Origin: Helichrysum umbraculigerum
Taxonomy: Eukaryota > Streptophyta > Magnoliopsida > Asterales > Asteraceae
Direction of reading: 5' to 3'
Length of the DNA: 64,000 bases
Assembly (NCBI GenBank): GCA_949592205.1
Contig: CATIUR010000002.1
Span: 135,234,090 to 135,298,089 of the forward strand
The number at the start of each line of letters is the position of its first letter. The first letter of the stretch is position 1. A program made the position numbers and the translations under genes. Positions 45,312-57,758 of this stretch are shown one piece after another. The notes beneath the pieces are model-generated. The model made no database searches, was not told the DNA's origin, and worked only from the letters and a program-made list of their open reading frames with translations.

Positions 45312-45930
45312 GCGGACTGATCGCCGGAGTTTGAGCCGAAAACGAGTTTTCCGGCCTCCGTTGAGTCTGATTCTTTTACCCAACCCATATTTAAGTATTT
45401 TAAGCTTATCTAAGCCGCAAACAAGCAAAATAACAAAGTTTTGAGATATTTCGAGAATTGTCGGAAACTTACAAATCCGCGCGAGGAGAATCCGAAAAGA
45501 TAGGATTGTAGATCGTTGCGTGGTGATCGTTTTTCCCTAAATGAGCTTGAAGATTTGAGGTCGTTTGACGGTGGTTTTTGGCGGATTATGGTGGCGGTGG
45601 TGTGGTGGTAGGTTGTAGAGAGAGAGATGAGAGAAAAGTTGAGAGGAGAGAGAGAGTGAAATGTGGTGAATGAGAAAGAATGAGGAGGGATTTGGGTTTT
45701 TATTTGAACTCAGATCCCTAACTCGTGTACTGTGGTCTCCAACCACAGTACAAAATGTCCGTGATTTTATACCTTATTAAAATGTAGATTTATTACTTTA
45801 AATCTATAATTTGGTTATGTTATTTTGTAAGTATTTTTAATAAAAATATTTCACTTGAACTATAAAATGTAATTATTCAAAGTTTAAAATCGACGCGAAA
45901 TTTTACTTTTTGACCGGGTGTTACATTGTT

Positions 45931-47037
45931 TCTCGGTGGAATGGAGGTCCTCTAGGTTGGTTGTTGTTTTGATTGAAACCGGGTGGAAAATTTTGTGGTC
46001 GAGCGGGAAACTGAGCATAGTAGACGGTGCCGTCTGCTTCTTCATATTCAACTTGGTATTCACCAGATGGTTGTTTCTTAAGTTCTCCAAACTTGGTGCC
46101 GTCTGCTTCTTCATATTCAACTTGGTATCCGATGACAGGCTTGCACTTGGTGTACTTGGTGCTGTTGTTTCTTAAGTTCTCCAAACTGTTTGACAAGTGA
46201 GTCCATTTTCTCTGTCAATACCTTAATTGCTTCGACTGGAATCGGATTCGATGCAGCGATAGGTGCTGAAGATGTAGAGTGATCTCCAGAGTTCCAATCA
46301 TGGTGATGCATAGTCATGTTCTCTATAAGGTTCCATCCTTCTTCGTCGGTCTTTGCCATGAAGCTTCCTTGTGCAGCAGCATCGAGGGTGGTACGGTGGT
46401 TAGGATCTAAACCATTGTAGAAGGTACATAACTATGTGGATTTGTCGAGTCGGTGATTAGGGCATTTCTTCAAGGGTCCTTTGAATCGTTCACATGCGTT
46501 GTATAATGACTCATCAAAAGCTTGTCGGAAGTTCATGATGTCATTTTGGAGTTTGGTTTGTTTAGAAGGCGGGAAGTATTTGGTTAGAAACTTTGTTGCC
46601 ATCACAGTCCATGAAGGGATAGAGCCGGTCTCTAAACCTTCAAACCATGTTTGCGCATGATGTGTGTGCGAATAAGGTAAAAGATACAAGCGGATTGTGT
46701 CTTGGCTAATTCCGTTTTGTTTGTAGGAGTTTGAAAGAGATATGAACTTGTCGATGTGAGAGTTTGGATCATCACTTGGCAATCCATGGAATTTGCAGTG
46801 GTTTTGGATTAGCTGGATGATGTGGTGCTTAAGCTCGAATGATTGTCCTGGGGTTTCTGGGTAGAGAATTGGGCCTCCTCTTCCTTCAATAGAGGGCTTA
46901 CTGTTGTCAGCGAGAGTGATGCGTTCAGCCATTGCTTGTCTAAGTGCAGATTGCTTCTTTTCTCGTCGAATAGTGCGTATTATAAGTTCTGGATCAGGGA
47001 AATTAAACAGTGGTGCAGATCTAGGGGAACAGGTCAT
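45931..47037 (-). pseudogene. gag: Element A gag, N-terminal and middle part
   Basis: The frame starts MTCSPRSAPLF at 47037, about 125 nt after the primer site. It has the Athila capsid pattern with FELKHHIIQLIQNHCKFHGL, DPNSHIDKFISLSN and ARTWFEGL-like HAQTWFEGLETG. A TAG at 46432-46434 interrupts it, and the same frame resumes with FYNGLDPNHRTTLDAAAQGS, a typical Athila block. Between about 46020 and 46190 short segments encoding YQVEYEEADGT and FGELKKQ are duplicated and the frame changes; no zinc knuckle remains. It ends at the E insertion and continues at 42992. Confidence 0.85.
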
Positions 47038-47163
47038 ACACTAAAAAGAAAGACAATAAAGGAAAGCTAATAAAGAAAATATTTTTGGTTTTTTTTATAA
47101 GGTTTTATCCTAATGGTTTACTAGAATTGAGATTGGTTGGGCCTCTGTATCGGACAGTTAGTC

Positions 47164-47181
47164 TCCCCGGCAGCGGCACCA
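47164..47181 (-). promoter_or_regulatory. Primer-binding site of A (tRNA-Asp type)
   Basis: The minus strand reads TGGTGCCGCTGCCGGGGA, six bases inside the LTR edge. It matches tRNA-Asp use in Athila/Tat elements and fixes A on the minus strand. Confidence 0.88.
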
Positions 47182-47292
47182 AAAACTTGATGGGACGCTC
47201 ACTAGCGGTTCGCAAGCCCCGATCGGTGGGTTTTAAAATTTGTATTTGATGGGGTCTAAGCGTGACTTACTAATACTGAACCAAAGGCTAGT

Positions 47293-49043
47293 AGATGGTA
47301 AGTATGACCTAGAGTCGTTCTTAAAGAGAAACTGAATTGAAACGGAGGTGATCCAATCAATCTTTCTTTTCTAGTAAAGGTTTAAAAAGAGTGCGTTGGG
47401 GGTTTTGGTTCAGTTAACTAGGTAAACTAAATAAAGCAAATAAAATGTAATAATAAATCAGATAATAAAAGTAATATTTGTTGTGAGTTCATTAGCTTAT
47501 AATATGGGACGATGACTTTTAGGGAAAACATTTACTAAATTTGGAATGTTCACTAGACTTGGTAGTTTATGGTATAACCGATAGATTCCCTATTAGTCGG
47601 TTATCAACTAATATGTCACGAGGAACCACGGTGTCATGATTCTGATCAGATAGACAATGCTCAACTCTCCACACTCTCCTATGAGGGAGTCATTGGCCCT
47701 AATTATCGAACGCATTCGCTCGTGGGTGAAGGAATAGAGTAGCAAGTCCACAACGAGTCTAACCGTTCTTAATACCATAAAGACTACAAATCCAGCAGAC
47801 AACTAACTTAGCAAATATGTTCGGACTTAGTTGATCAATTCCGATTAATGAAATTTAAGCATGGTAAGCGAAGGAAAGTGTTGAGGTTTCTTGCGCACCT
47901 TACTTTAGATTTCATAGGTTAAGGAAAAGTATCGATTTAAGTTGGATTTTAAACTTGCCTTTCTCAATACAATTAACAAATCCCTAGGTTTTCGTAAATG
48001 GTTATTTAGCCTATAGCCTACCTAATCTAATCTAATCTAAACTAACTAATCTAATTAAAAATGCTAATTAAAATGTTGGCGGCTTTTCGCATAAAGTTAA
48101 ACCCAAACCATGTCGGAAATGCTATGGTAGTCCACAATGTATTTAATCGTTTACCGATGTTATTTAAAGATGGTAAGTATGACCTAGAGTCGTTCTTAAA
48201 GAGAAACTGAATTGAAACGGAGGTGATCCAATCAATCTTTCTTTTCTAGTAACAGGTTTTAAAAGAGTGCGTTGGGGGTTTTGGTTCAGTTAACTAATTA
48301 AATTAGATAAAGCGAATAAAAAGTAATAATAAATCAGATAATGGAGAGTAGTATTTGCTGTGAGTTCGTTAGCTCATAATGTGGGACAATGACTTTTGGG
48401 GAAAACGTTTACTAAATTTGGAATGTTCACTAGGCTTGGTAGTTTATGGTATAACCAATAGATTCCTTATTAGTCGGTTATCAACTAATATGTCACGAGG
48501 AACCGAGGTGTCATGATTCTGATCAGACAGACAATGCTCAACTCTCCGCATTCTCCTATGAGGGAGTTAATGGCCCTTATTATTGAACGCATTCGCTCAT
48601 GGGCGAAGGAATAGAGTAGCAAGTCCACAACAAGTCTAATCGTTCTTAATACCATAAAGACTATAAATCCAGCAAACAACTAACTTAGCAAATACGTTCG
48701 GACTTAGTTGATCAATTCCTATTAATGAAATTTAAGCATGCTAAACGAGGGAAAGTGTTTAGATTTCTTGCGTACCTTGCTTTAGATTTCGTAAGTTAAG
48801 GAAAAGTATCACTTAAAATTGGATTTTAAACATGCCTTTCTCAATACAATTAATAAATCCCTAGGTTTTCGTAAATGGTTATTTAGCCTATAGCCTACCT
48901 ACTCTAATCTAACCTGATCTAATTAAAACGCTAATTAAAATGCTGACGGCTTTTTGCATAAAGTTAAACCCAGACCATGTCGGAAAATGCTATGGTAGTT
49001 CACAATGTATTTAATCGTTTACCGATATTCTCGTTGTGAATTT
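47293..49043 (-). repeat. 875-bp tandem duplication in A 5' LTR
   Basis: Copy 1 starts at 47293 and copy 2 at 48168, both with AGATGGTAAGTATGACC. Copy 2 is nearly identical to the left LTR, whereas copy 1 differs by several percent, so copy 1 may come from a diverged relative. Confidence 0.8.
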
Positions 49044-50407
49044 AATTGCTTCGCGATGTTTACATGATAAGTACATTGTGATTGGAAGTGTACAATACTC
49101 ATGGCAATTCCACGAAATCACATTGCATTTTATGATGCTTGCATGACGTTACAATTAAAAACATAGTTTTTACACAGATAATTATTGACCAAGTATTAAG
49201 ATTCGTGACTCCTCTTTACAAGGTTACAATCACGTTTGTCAATTGAAAGGCGAATGTAAGTTTTAGGTTTAAAATCATAAGATAAGTTCGTTCATAAAGT
49301 TTTTATTCCAATGGCATCGATCCATAATACAACTACCTTCGGTCGTTACCGGCTTCCATGCATTAGTACTTTGCTCGAAAGCATTTCCCGCACTATACCA
49401 AGTAAACAGCCGAATAGGGGCCGTCATATTATTTCACGACACATTTAAAGTCATCCCACAATTATATATGCTAACTACATCACAACAAATACAATGGTAA
49501 TCTACTCGCTAATCATGGCACAAACTAATTCTAGCATAATTAAAACATACATATTTAATTAAGATAGAGTAGGATAGAAAGAACCCGGATTAATATGCGA
49601 GAAGGAATAGACTTGAATTAATAAGAGTTGCTCCAAGCGTACACCAAAGATTACAAGATATTCCCTAGCTTTCGTTCTACTTTAAACAAGCTTCCTAACT
49701 AGCTTAATACTAATTTTGAAATAAGAAAATAGAATGAGAAAGTAAAGAGATAAATATGCCTAATACATGTAGGAATATTGGGACATTCTTCAAATGGAGC
49801 CTTGGGGCTTCTATTTATAGGGGAATTTGGCTCACGTTAGCATTCCAAGGCACACATTAGCAAAAGGTGGAAAAGGTGGTGCACCGGGTACGAAAAAGCA
49901 TGTAAAGGTGGTGCACCGGGTACCAAAAAGCATGTAAAGGTCTAGCACCGGGTACACGCAAGGACCAAAAAGCAGAAACGAGGCGAGAGCAGGGTGGCCG
50001 GCACCGCCCTACAGGTGGCCGGCGGCGGCTGGGAGGTGGCCGGCGGCGGCTGGCACCCCCCGCCCTGGTTCACCGTCTTTTGCTTCGTTTCTTGATTCGT
50101 GCGTGTTTTCTTTGTTATGCGTCCGTTTGCATCGATTCTTTTTTTGTTGGATTCGTTTATCAAAAACGAAGACTTTGATGAAAAGATATCCCAAAAATAT
50201 GTCTCCCATCTTTGGATGTGTCGTACGAATCTTTTGGATCTTCCGGCGTACGTAGAACCTTCATTCTTCGTCCATTTTTGTTGATTCTTCTTCTGTTGGA
50301 TTCGTAATTTGAAAACGAACATCTTGGATGAGATCGATGTTGGTGATGGACACTTTTGTCTTGAAATCTCATTTTGATGCCTTGAATCTTCAAACGTGCG
50401 TGGAATC

Positions 50408-51288
50408 TGTTGGAAATAGTGTCCAAGGTCATAACAAATTGGTAAGAGTATTCTAAAGGTAGAGCCTTTTTGGGTTGCCCTCGATGAACAGTGAGAGAAA
50501 CAATAAGAGAGATAATATTAATTAGAATTAATATTGTAGTTAATTATTTGGTTTGTTAATTTATCAAAGTTGATAAATTAATTAGAAGCTAAAAGTAATT
50601 AACAGAAACTATAAAAAATATTTAGTTAGTTTATTAATCGGATATTAATTAGAAACTAAAAGGAATATTCTGGAAGCGAGTTCCAACCGGCGGTTGGAAG
50701 GTTCAACCGGCGGTTGGAGGATTAGGGTTTGAAAGGCGGTGCAACACGTGTTTGACTTGGAGAAGGATTAATCTCAACCGCCGGCTGAAGGCTTCAACCG
50801 GCGGTTGGAGGCCGTCTGAAGTTGTCCCACATCGGACAAGGATTAAAACCCCAAGGCATCCTCTACCCTATAAATAGGGGCCTAATCCATGGTTTCCAAG
50901 TATCCCAGATTCGAATTGAATTCGTTTCTTTCTCTCTTTCTCATTCCTAATCCTTGTAAGAGTTTACACGACATAGAGTCGGGACCTTAGGATTTGGAGT
51001 TTCTCTTGGTTCATGGGTATGACGCATTAGAGGTATTCTATTTTGGGTACTCGCCATCCAAAGCATGGAAGGCCGAGCAAGGAGTCTGCGTGAAGGTTCT
51101 GCAAGGTTGTCTGCGCATGAGAAATTGGTTTTCTCAAAGGTTAGTATTTTCTCGTTTATCTATTTATTTTGTTATTGTTAATAGCTTTTAACTAACGGTC
51201 CTTTAGGGTTTAGTTTCCTAGTTGCTCTAGATTAATTGTTATTTTCCGCTGCATATGTTAATCTAGTTAGGGAATAGAAAACCCAACA
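50408..51288 (+). repeat. Element F 5' LTR
   Basis: It begins TGTTGGAAATAG and ends AAACCCAACA. Four CAACCGGCGGTTG-type palindromes lie at 50681-50810, upstream of TATAAATA at 50869-50876, with TCCCACATCGG between them. Confidence 0.93.
50869..50876 (+). promoter_or_regulatory. TATA box of element F LTR
   Basis: TATAAATA lies about 60 bp after the CAACCGGCGGTTG array. The partner is at 57169-57176. Confidence 0.7.
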
Positions 51289-51289
51289 G

Positions 51290-51301
51290 TGGTATCAAAG
51301 C
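51290..51301 (+). promoter_or_regulatory. Primer-binding site of F
   Basis: TGGTATCAAAGC lies one base inside the LTR. It is the iMet site TGGTATCAGAGC with one change. Confidence 0.8.
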
Positions 51302-54300
51302 GTAGGCTTAATAAGGTTATCAATACAAAATGTAGATAAAATGTATTTTGGAAATAAAATTGTTTTTTTTATTCTGTCCAAATAATTAAATTAACTATAT
51401 ATGTATAATAGATTATATATGTATACAGTTAATAATCAGACCTTAGTATTTTAATGGTTTAAAATATATGTTCAATTTTAAAATGTTTTAAAATAGAACC
51501 CTTAATCTTAAATGTTTAAGAGAGACCTTATATATAATATGATTTATATATATGTATCATTTAAGTCTAAATACATCGTCAGTTAATTGATAGATCGACT
51601 CACCCATAGTGAACAAACTATAAGAGAGGTATAAGGCGGGTCGCTTTGCTTCCCTAAAGAAGTAGGTTTTTAATAAGCTTCGCGCTGACATGCTTCTCCA
51701 CTTCTTTGTGCCTTCAATGGAGTTAACGAGGACTTTTGATAGGATGATGTCAAGATTAAAAGTAGGCTTAGATATAGTAAAACAAAATCCCGTTTTAGCT
51801 ATAGAAAAATGTGAAAAGTATGCTAACCCATGAAAACCGCACATTTCTCATATGAACTGTTAATGGAACGTGTGTGGTTAACCACCACATTAATATGAGG
51901 ACATATTGAGAGGTGATGCGGAACTCGCGATTCTCGTGCGCACTCGAGCCGGGCACCACGCGGGGTTTGCATGGTTAGTTCACCATCTAGTTAATGATCC
52001 TCGGCATACCAGTCATGAATGGTGGATGAGCATAACCGAGATTAACATGCCATTGATAGGTATCAATGAATCTCAAAGATCTAGGAGTTTCATAGAAATG
52101 AAATAGACAAAAGTATTTTGTTATATGATTACGGTGACCCTTTTCATAAAACGGAAAATATAGATCCTAGCCTTAATTAGAAATTGGGTAATTATTTAAG
52201 GAATAGTCAGAGTAACTAAAATAGTTTTATCTCAAAAATATCTGTTGAAAATGGTAATAATCCTCTCGTTCCCAATTCCGCAAATAACCTAAACTTCTCA
52301 CTACTCTCTGTTCTTGGGAGGGAAAGACTTACCAGTTCAAACTGTATGGACGGGTGATGTAACCCTAGGTTCACTCTAAGGAACAAGGAGTATATTCTCG
52401 ATGAGCTGTGAAACTATAGGTACGAGAACAAGGAGTATGTTCCTGACGAGAATAAGGAGTATATTCTCGATAAGTAAATTCCCACTATTGATAATGATTC
52501 AGCCCAAGATGAGATTAAAGCTCACTGGAAATATTATGATGTTTGATACAAAGTTATGGTCAACATAATACTATCCGGTCAGCCAGCTGTCTACAAACAG
52601 TTTGTAACCTCATGTCAAATGGTTTTGAATGAGAAAGAGACCTTAATAATGGAACTCCCAAAAGTAACTGAGCAAAGGATCAAGAAGATTGATGTGCCTT
52701 TTTGCTCAGCAGCTCCTGTGCTGTCAATTGGTCATGATGCAAAGGAAAGGAAAAGATCTAGAATAGCTACGAATCGAAAGTCCAATCGTAGAGCTAAGAG
52801 AAAGATTGATTCTGAAATTGCATCAGTAATGATCCAAAGGAATCAGTGTGTTATACTGCAACACAGAGGAGTACTAGAAGTGTTTCTGCCCAAAATATCT
52901 GAAGGACCTTAAAGACAGTAAGGTTGAAAAGGATTCAGGTATATAAATAATCGAACTCCACAATACGAATTATAATTCGTAGGTCTTGAATATAGGGTGT
53001 GGTACTCACATTTGCACTATATTGCAAAGGCCTAAAGGATAGTAAAAGTCCGAAGCATGGAGAGCTCAACTTAGTCATGGAAAACAAGAGTATCACTCAC
53101 ATTGGAAAGTTTTGAGCTCATGCTAAAATCTGGAGTTAGAATACATATAAATAATTGCTGTTATTCATCATAAATAACAAGGAACATAGTTTCATTTCAT
53201 GCTTGCTTAAGGATAGTTATCAGTTTTCATTTGGAGATAAAAATGGTGATAAAGCGTCTACTTGCAAAGGCATATATGATAATGATGAATATGTCAGCAA
53301 AGGAATTTAAATGATGGTTCGTCTAAAGAGCTAAGTAAATCCAAATTATGGCAATATCGTCTAAGGCACGTAAACAAGAAAGAATACCGCTCAAACTCCA
53401 AAAGTATGGAGTGTTGGAATCATTCGACCTTAAATCGGATGATGTATGCAAATCTTGTTTATTGAGCAAGATGACTAAATCACTATTCACATGTTATATG
53501 AAAGAAGTGATGGATTGTTCGACTTGATATACATGGACGTATGTCGACCATTCCGATGCGTCGTAAAAGATGGAAATTATGTTGCTGATCACTTCAGTAG
53601 ACATGTATATGTTTATCTGATTAAACATAAGTCAGACACTTTTGAAAGATCAAAAGGTGTTAGGACAATATAGAGAACCAAATGGGCAGAACGATAAAGG
53701 TACTCCGATCCGATAGGGGAAGAGAAGACCTTAGTATCGAGTTTCTTGATCATCTTAGACACTATGGAATAGTTTCACAGTTGACTCCTCCTAGAACACC
53801 ATAGCTGAATGGAGTAGCTGAGAGGAGGAATAGAATCCTGTTAGACATGGTTCAATCAATGATGAGTCAGGTAACACTTCTAATAAGCTTATGGAGTTAA
53901 GCATTAAAAGGAGTTTCGCATGTCTTAAATCTAATACTTACCAAGAAAGATGATGTGGAAGGGAAAAGGTTTTTCTTAGGCACATCCAGATCTGAGGTTG
54001 TGAAGCTATCGTTAGACGAGAGACTTAGCACAAACTAGAAGCCATATGAGAAAAGTATCTTTTCATCGGTTATCCACATAAATCGTTTAGATATTGTTGC
54101 TCAAAAGGGAGTGTTTCTTGAGAAAGAAATGATAACTAAAGAGGACAGTGGGAGTAATATTGATTTTGAAAAGATTCAAGGATCGACCGATGACGAAACT
54201 ATGGTAAACACTGACACTCAACAAGAGGTGGTAACACCTGTTGAACTTGATGACATATCCTTTCCCACTCGCAGTTGTAGAGTTAGCAAACCTCCTCCGT

Positions 54301-56696
54301 TCTATTATGGTTTTCATAAAGAAGAACATGATAAGATTAGTGACAGTACACTAATTGAAGTAGATGAGCCTGCTAACTACAAAGGAATCGATGGTAGGCC
54401 CTAGGGCTGCTAAGTGGAAGGAAGCTGTGAAAAAAGGATTCAATCCATGTCTAACAACCAAGTTTGGAATTTGATTGACACTACACTCAGTCTCAAGATG
54501 GTGAGTTGTAGGTGTATCTTCAAGAGGAAGATAGACATGGATGGAAAGTACACACTTATAAAGCTAGGATGGTAGCGAAGGGCTATACTCAAACCTTCGG
54601 GATTGATTATGAGGAAACCTTCTCACCAATAGCTGAAATAAAGTCAATTAGGATATTGCTTACAATAGCTGCATTTCATGGTCATGAAATTTAGCTGATG
54701 AATGTCAAAACCACTTTCCTTAACAGGAAACTGACAGAGGATATGTTCATTGCACAACCGGAAGGTTTTGAAAATTAGCAAAGTATCCTAAAAGAGTGTG
54801 TAAGCTTTAGAAGGCCGTTTATAGATTTAAACAGGCTTCTTGTAGCTGGAATATCTACTTCCATGAGAAAGTCTAACAGTTTAGATTTCTAGAAGCAAAG
54901 ATGAGTCCAGCATATGTGTCAAAGTCAGTGGGAGCATTGTAGTCTTCCTGGTATTATATGTGAATGATATAATACTCATAGGAAATGTAATCCCAACATT
55001 ACAAGATGTAAAGAGTTGATTGGGAGAATATTTCGCTATGAAAGATTTGGAAGATACAATATATTCTTGGTACAAAGTTTTACAGAGATATGTTGAAAAC
55101 GTCTCAAAGGACTTAACCAGGACATGTATTAGAATGAAATTTTGAAAAGTTTTTAAAATGAAGAATTTTAAGAAAGGGAATCTACCCTAACATCATGGCA
55201 TAAAGATAACTAAAAGATTAGTGTCCAAAGACTGCACAAGATTGGACTAAATGAGTCGAGTCCCATAGGTTTCGGCTATAGGATTGATCATACACGCCAT
55301 GAAATATACAAGACCCGATGTCTCATTTGCTTGGAGCATAGTGAGTTGACATCAGGAGAATTCTGGTAAAGGTCATGAAACAGCTGTAAAGAATATTCTT
55401 GAGTATTTGAGAAATACTAAAGACAGGTTCTTAGATTATGGTGGAGAAGAGAAACTTAGAGTAACGGTTTATATTGATGTAAGTTTACAAACAGACAGAG
55501 GTGATAGTCGTTCACAGTCTAGTTGGGTATTCTTACTGAATGGGGAACAATAACTTTGAAAGGTTCAAAGCAAGATACAATAACAGATGGGAATCTGAGT
55601 ATATTGAAACTTGCTAGACTTAAAAGAAGTCATAAGGATGAGGAATTTCATTGGTGATCTTGGAAGTGTTCCAATAGAACGAATCCCAATGAAATGTTAT
55701 GTGATAATGGAGAGTCCAAAGCACATTGAAGTAAAATTCCATTTTGTTCAAAGGAAAGTAAGGGACACATGATTGTGATGGACACACGATCAGTAAACGT
55801 GCTAGGAGCATAGGTTTACGAGATAAAGTTTTAGATGTTAGTTTGATTTTGAAACATTACAAACAATGATGGTAACTAGAATAGACTTGGTGATAAATAA
55901 TGGAGATTATTTATGGGAAGGAGTTCTACCATTTACTATCGTTTATCATTGTGTTTCAGTTTAGCATGTTTAGACACCACTTCCAGAGTAATTAGAATTA
56001 CTCAAACCTCCTCAGTCGATCACACTATAGGAAGTATGTGGTGAATAAAGACTGTCATGGAGTGTTAGTAGATTGTCTATGGAGATTAGACATTGCATGG
56101 AGATTGTTGCAACACTCATGGGTACTTAATGGGGATTTAAGTATAGGAGAAACCCGCACTCATGGAAGTTACTTCATGGATTGAAATCACGAGTAACTCT
56201 GAGATGATAATATCTTATATTTTTAAAATGGAGATACATTGAGTTCCTAGTTTTCAAGTCAGTTATATTTTTGCTTATTCAAACGCTGTGCGTAAATGCC
56301 AGTGATAAAGGATACGCTAGGTATGACATGATGAGTTGACTAGTGCTATGTATGCAAAATTTATTTGTTCCTTTTGCCTAAATGGAAAAGCGATATCTCT
56401 GGGCCCTCTGATGATTAAATGTTGACTCATAAAGTGCTTGGCCAAGCCAGGACTAAATTGATATGTACAATTCAGTAGTCCCATATAGTCAAATTGATCG
56501 GAAATCAGAAAACATAATCTTGAATCTGGAGATTGATTAAATCCATATCCCAGTTTCATACGATATCTGAAACAAAGGAATATATGATCACTTATCTAAA
56601 AGGAACGTCACTGGATATGATCAAAGTTCGGCAGATGCATTGGATGGCACCTCTACTTAGGATAGAGACGGACCAATAGTAGTTGATGACTTGTCC
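51302..56696 (+). pseudogene. F gag-pol remnants
   Basis: Copia gag-pol order is still readable in scattered frames. Gag remains are at 52556-52912, ending in a degenerate knuckle (CVILQHRGVLEVFLPK). The pre-integrase region is near 53340-53480. Integrase remains include NGVAERRNRILLDMV near 53810-53850. Reverse transcriptase begins near 54400 and includes KARMVAKGYTQTFGIDYEET at 54512-54694. RNase H remains run from about 55370. In-frame stops occur about every 20 codons. 52381-52475 has three imperfect copies of AAGGAGTATATTCTCGA-type sequence. The far 3' part, about 55850-56696, shows no gene. Confidence 0.8.
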
Positions 56697-56707
56697 AAGT
56701 GGGAGAC
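56697..56707 (+). promoter_or_regulatory. Polypurine tract of F
   Basis: AAGTGGGAGAC abuts the TG of the 3' LTR, as expected for a plus-strand copia element. Confidence 0.8.
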
Positions 56708-57590
56708 TGTTCGAAGTAGTGTCCAAGGTCATAACAAATTGGTAAGACTATTCTAAAGGTAGAGCCTTTTTGGGTTGCCCTCGATGAACAGTGAGAGAAA
56801 CAATAAGAGAGATAATATTAATTAGAATTAATATTGTAGTTAATTATTTGGTTTGTTAATTTATCAAAGTTGATAAATTAATTAGAAGCTAAAAGTAATT
56901 AACAGAAACTATAAAAAATATTTAGTTAGTTTATTAATCGGATATTAATTAGAAACTAAAAGGAATATTCTGGAAGCGAGTTCCAACCGGCGGTTGGAAG
57001 GTTCAACCGGCGGTTGGAGGATTAGGGTTTGAAAGGCGGTGCAACACGTGTTTGACTTGGAGAAGGATTAATCTCAACCGCCGGCTGAAGGCTTCAACCG
57101 GCGGTTGGAGGCCGTCTGAAGTTGTCCCACATCGGCCAGGGATTAAAACCCCAAGGCATCCTCTACCCTATAAATAGGGGCCTAATCCATGGTTTCCAAG
57201 TATCCCAGATTCGAATTGAATTCGTTTCTTTCTCTCTTTCTCATTCCTAATCCTTGTGAGAGTTTACACGACGTAGAGTCGGGACCTTAGGATTTGGAGT
57301 TTCTCTTGGTTCACGGGTATGACGCATTAGAGGTATTCTATTTTGGGTACTCGCCATCCAAAGCATGGAAGGCCGAGCAAGGAGTCTGCGTGAAGGTTCT
57401 GCAAGGTTGTCTGTGCATGAGAAATTGGTTTTCTCAAAGGTTAGTATTTTCTCGTTTATCTATTTATTTTGTTATTGTTAATAGCTTTATTAAGTAACGG
57501 TCCTTTAGGGTTTAGTTTCCTAGTTGCTCTAGATTAATTGTTATTTTCCGCTACATATGTTAATCTAGTTAGGGAACAGAAAACCCAACA
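56708..57590 (+). repeat. Element F 3' LTR
   Basis: This is the partner of 50408-51288. The palindromes are at 56981-57110 and the TATA box at 57169-57176. It is followed by the GAATC duplicate. Confidence 0.93.
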
Positions 57591-57758
57591 GAATCTTCGT
57601 TTTTCATCCGTTTTGCTTGATTTTCATCGTGCAACCTTGTTTTGACCATCTTGGCATAATACTATTGATTTGTACTGTTTTTGATTTTAAAATGCCAAGA
57701 ATCGTTCCAGAATGAGAGAGATATCGGTAGTAAAAACGTGACTTTTTACGCGATATCA

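Larger units (their letters stand above)
42993..45925 (-). mobile_element. Element E: solo LTR of a Tekay-like family
   Basis: A single LTR runs from TGTAACACCCTC to GGGTGTTACA with TTGTT on both sides (42988-42992, 45926-45930) and no interior, the product of LTR-LTR recombination. It resembles the C LTR in its ends, in the TTTGCGGAAGC box and in pairing GTAACACCC (42994-43002) with GGGTGTTAC (43034-43042), so I infer the minus orientation. It holds a GC-rich repeat at 44824-44913 and a GCGACGT array at 45055-45311. It interrupts gag of element A. No genes are present. Confidence 0.9.
50408..57590 (+). mobile_element. Element F: degenerate Ty1/copia element
   Basis: LTRs of 881 and 883 bp (50408-51288, 56708-57590) flank a 5.4-kb interior, with GAATC on both sides (50403-50407, 57591-57595). 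The ends are TGTT...AACA, the primer site is iMet-like and the polypurine tract AAGTGGGAGAC abuts the 3' LTR, so it is on the plus strand. The LTRs differ by about 1.5% by eye, yet the interior is full of stops and frameshifts. It lies in the 5' LTR of A. Confidence 0.93.
47188..57758 (-). repeat. Element A 5' LTR, interrupted by F
   Basis: The LTR edges are TGATGGGACGC (inner) and GCGATATCA (outer). Without F it would be about 3.4 kb. It contains an 875-bp tandem duplication (47293-49043), the TATA box at 49811-49820, the GCACCGGGTAC array at 49876-49960 and a GC-rich 24-bp duplication near 50010-50055 that the left LTR has only once. Confidence 0.9.

Noticed and set aside
44796..45388. Frames across the GCGACGT array in E
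   Set aside because: Array translations giving RRRIQRR-like or DVRCDVR-like repeats.
52381..52475. Short AAGGAGTATATTCTCGA repeats in F as a regulatory array
   Set aside because: They are three imperfect units in a decayed interior; more likely slippage.
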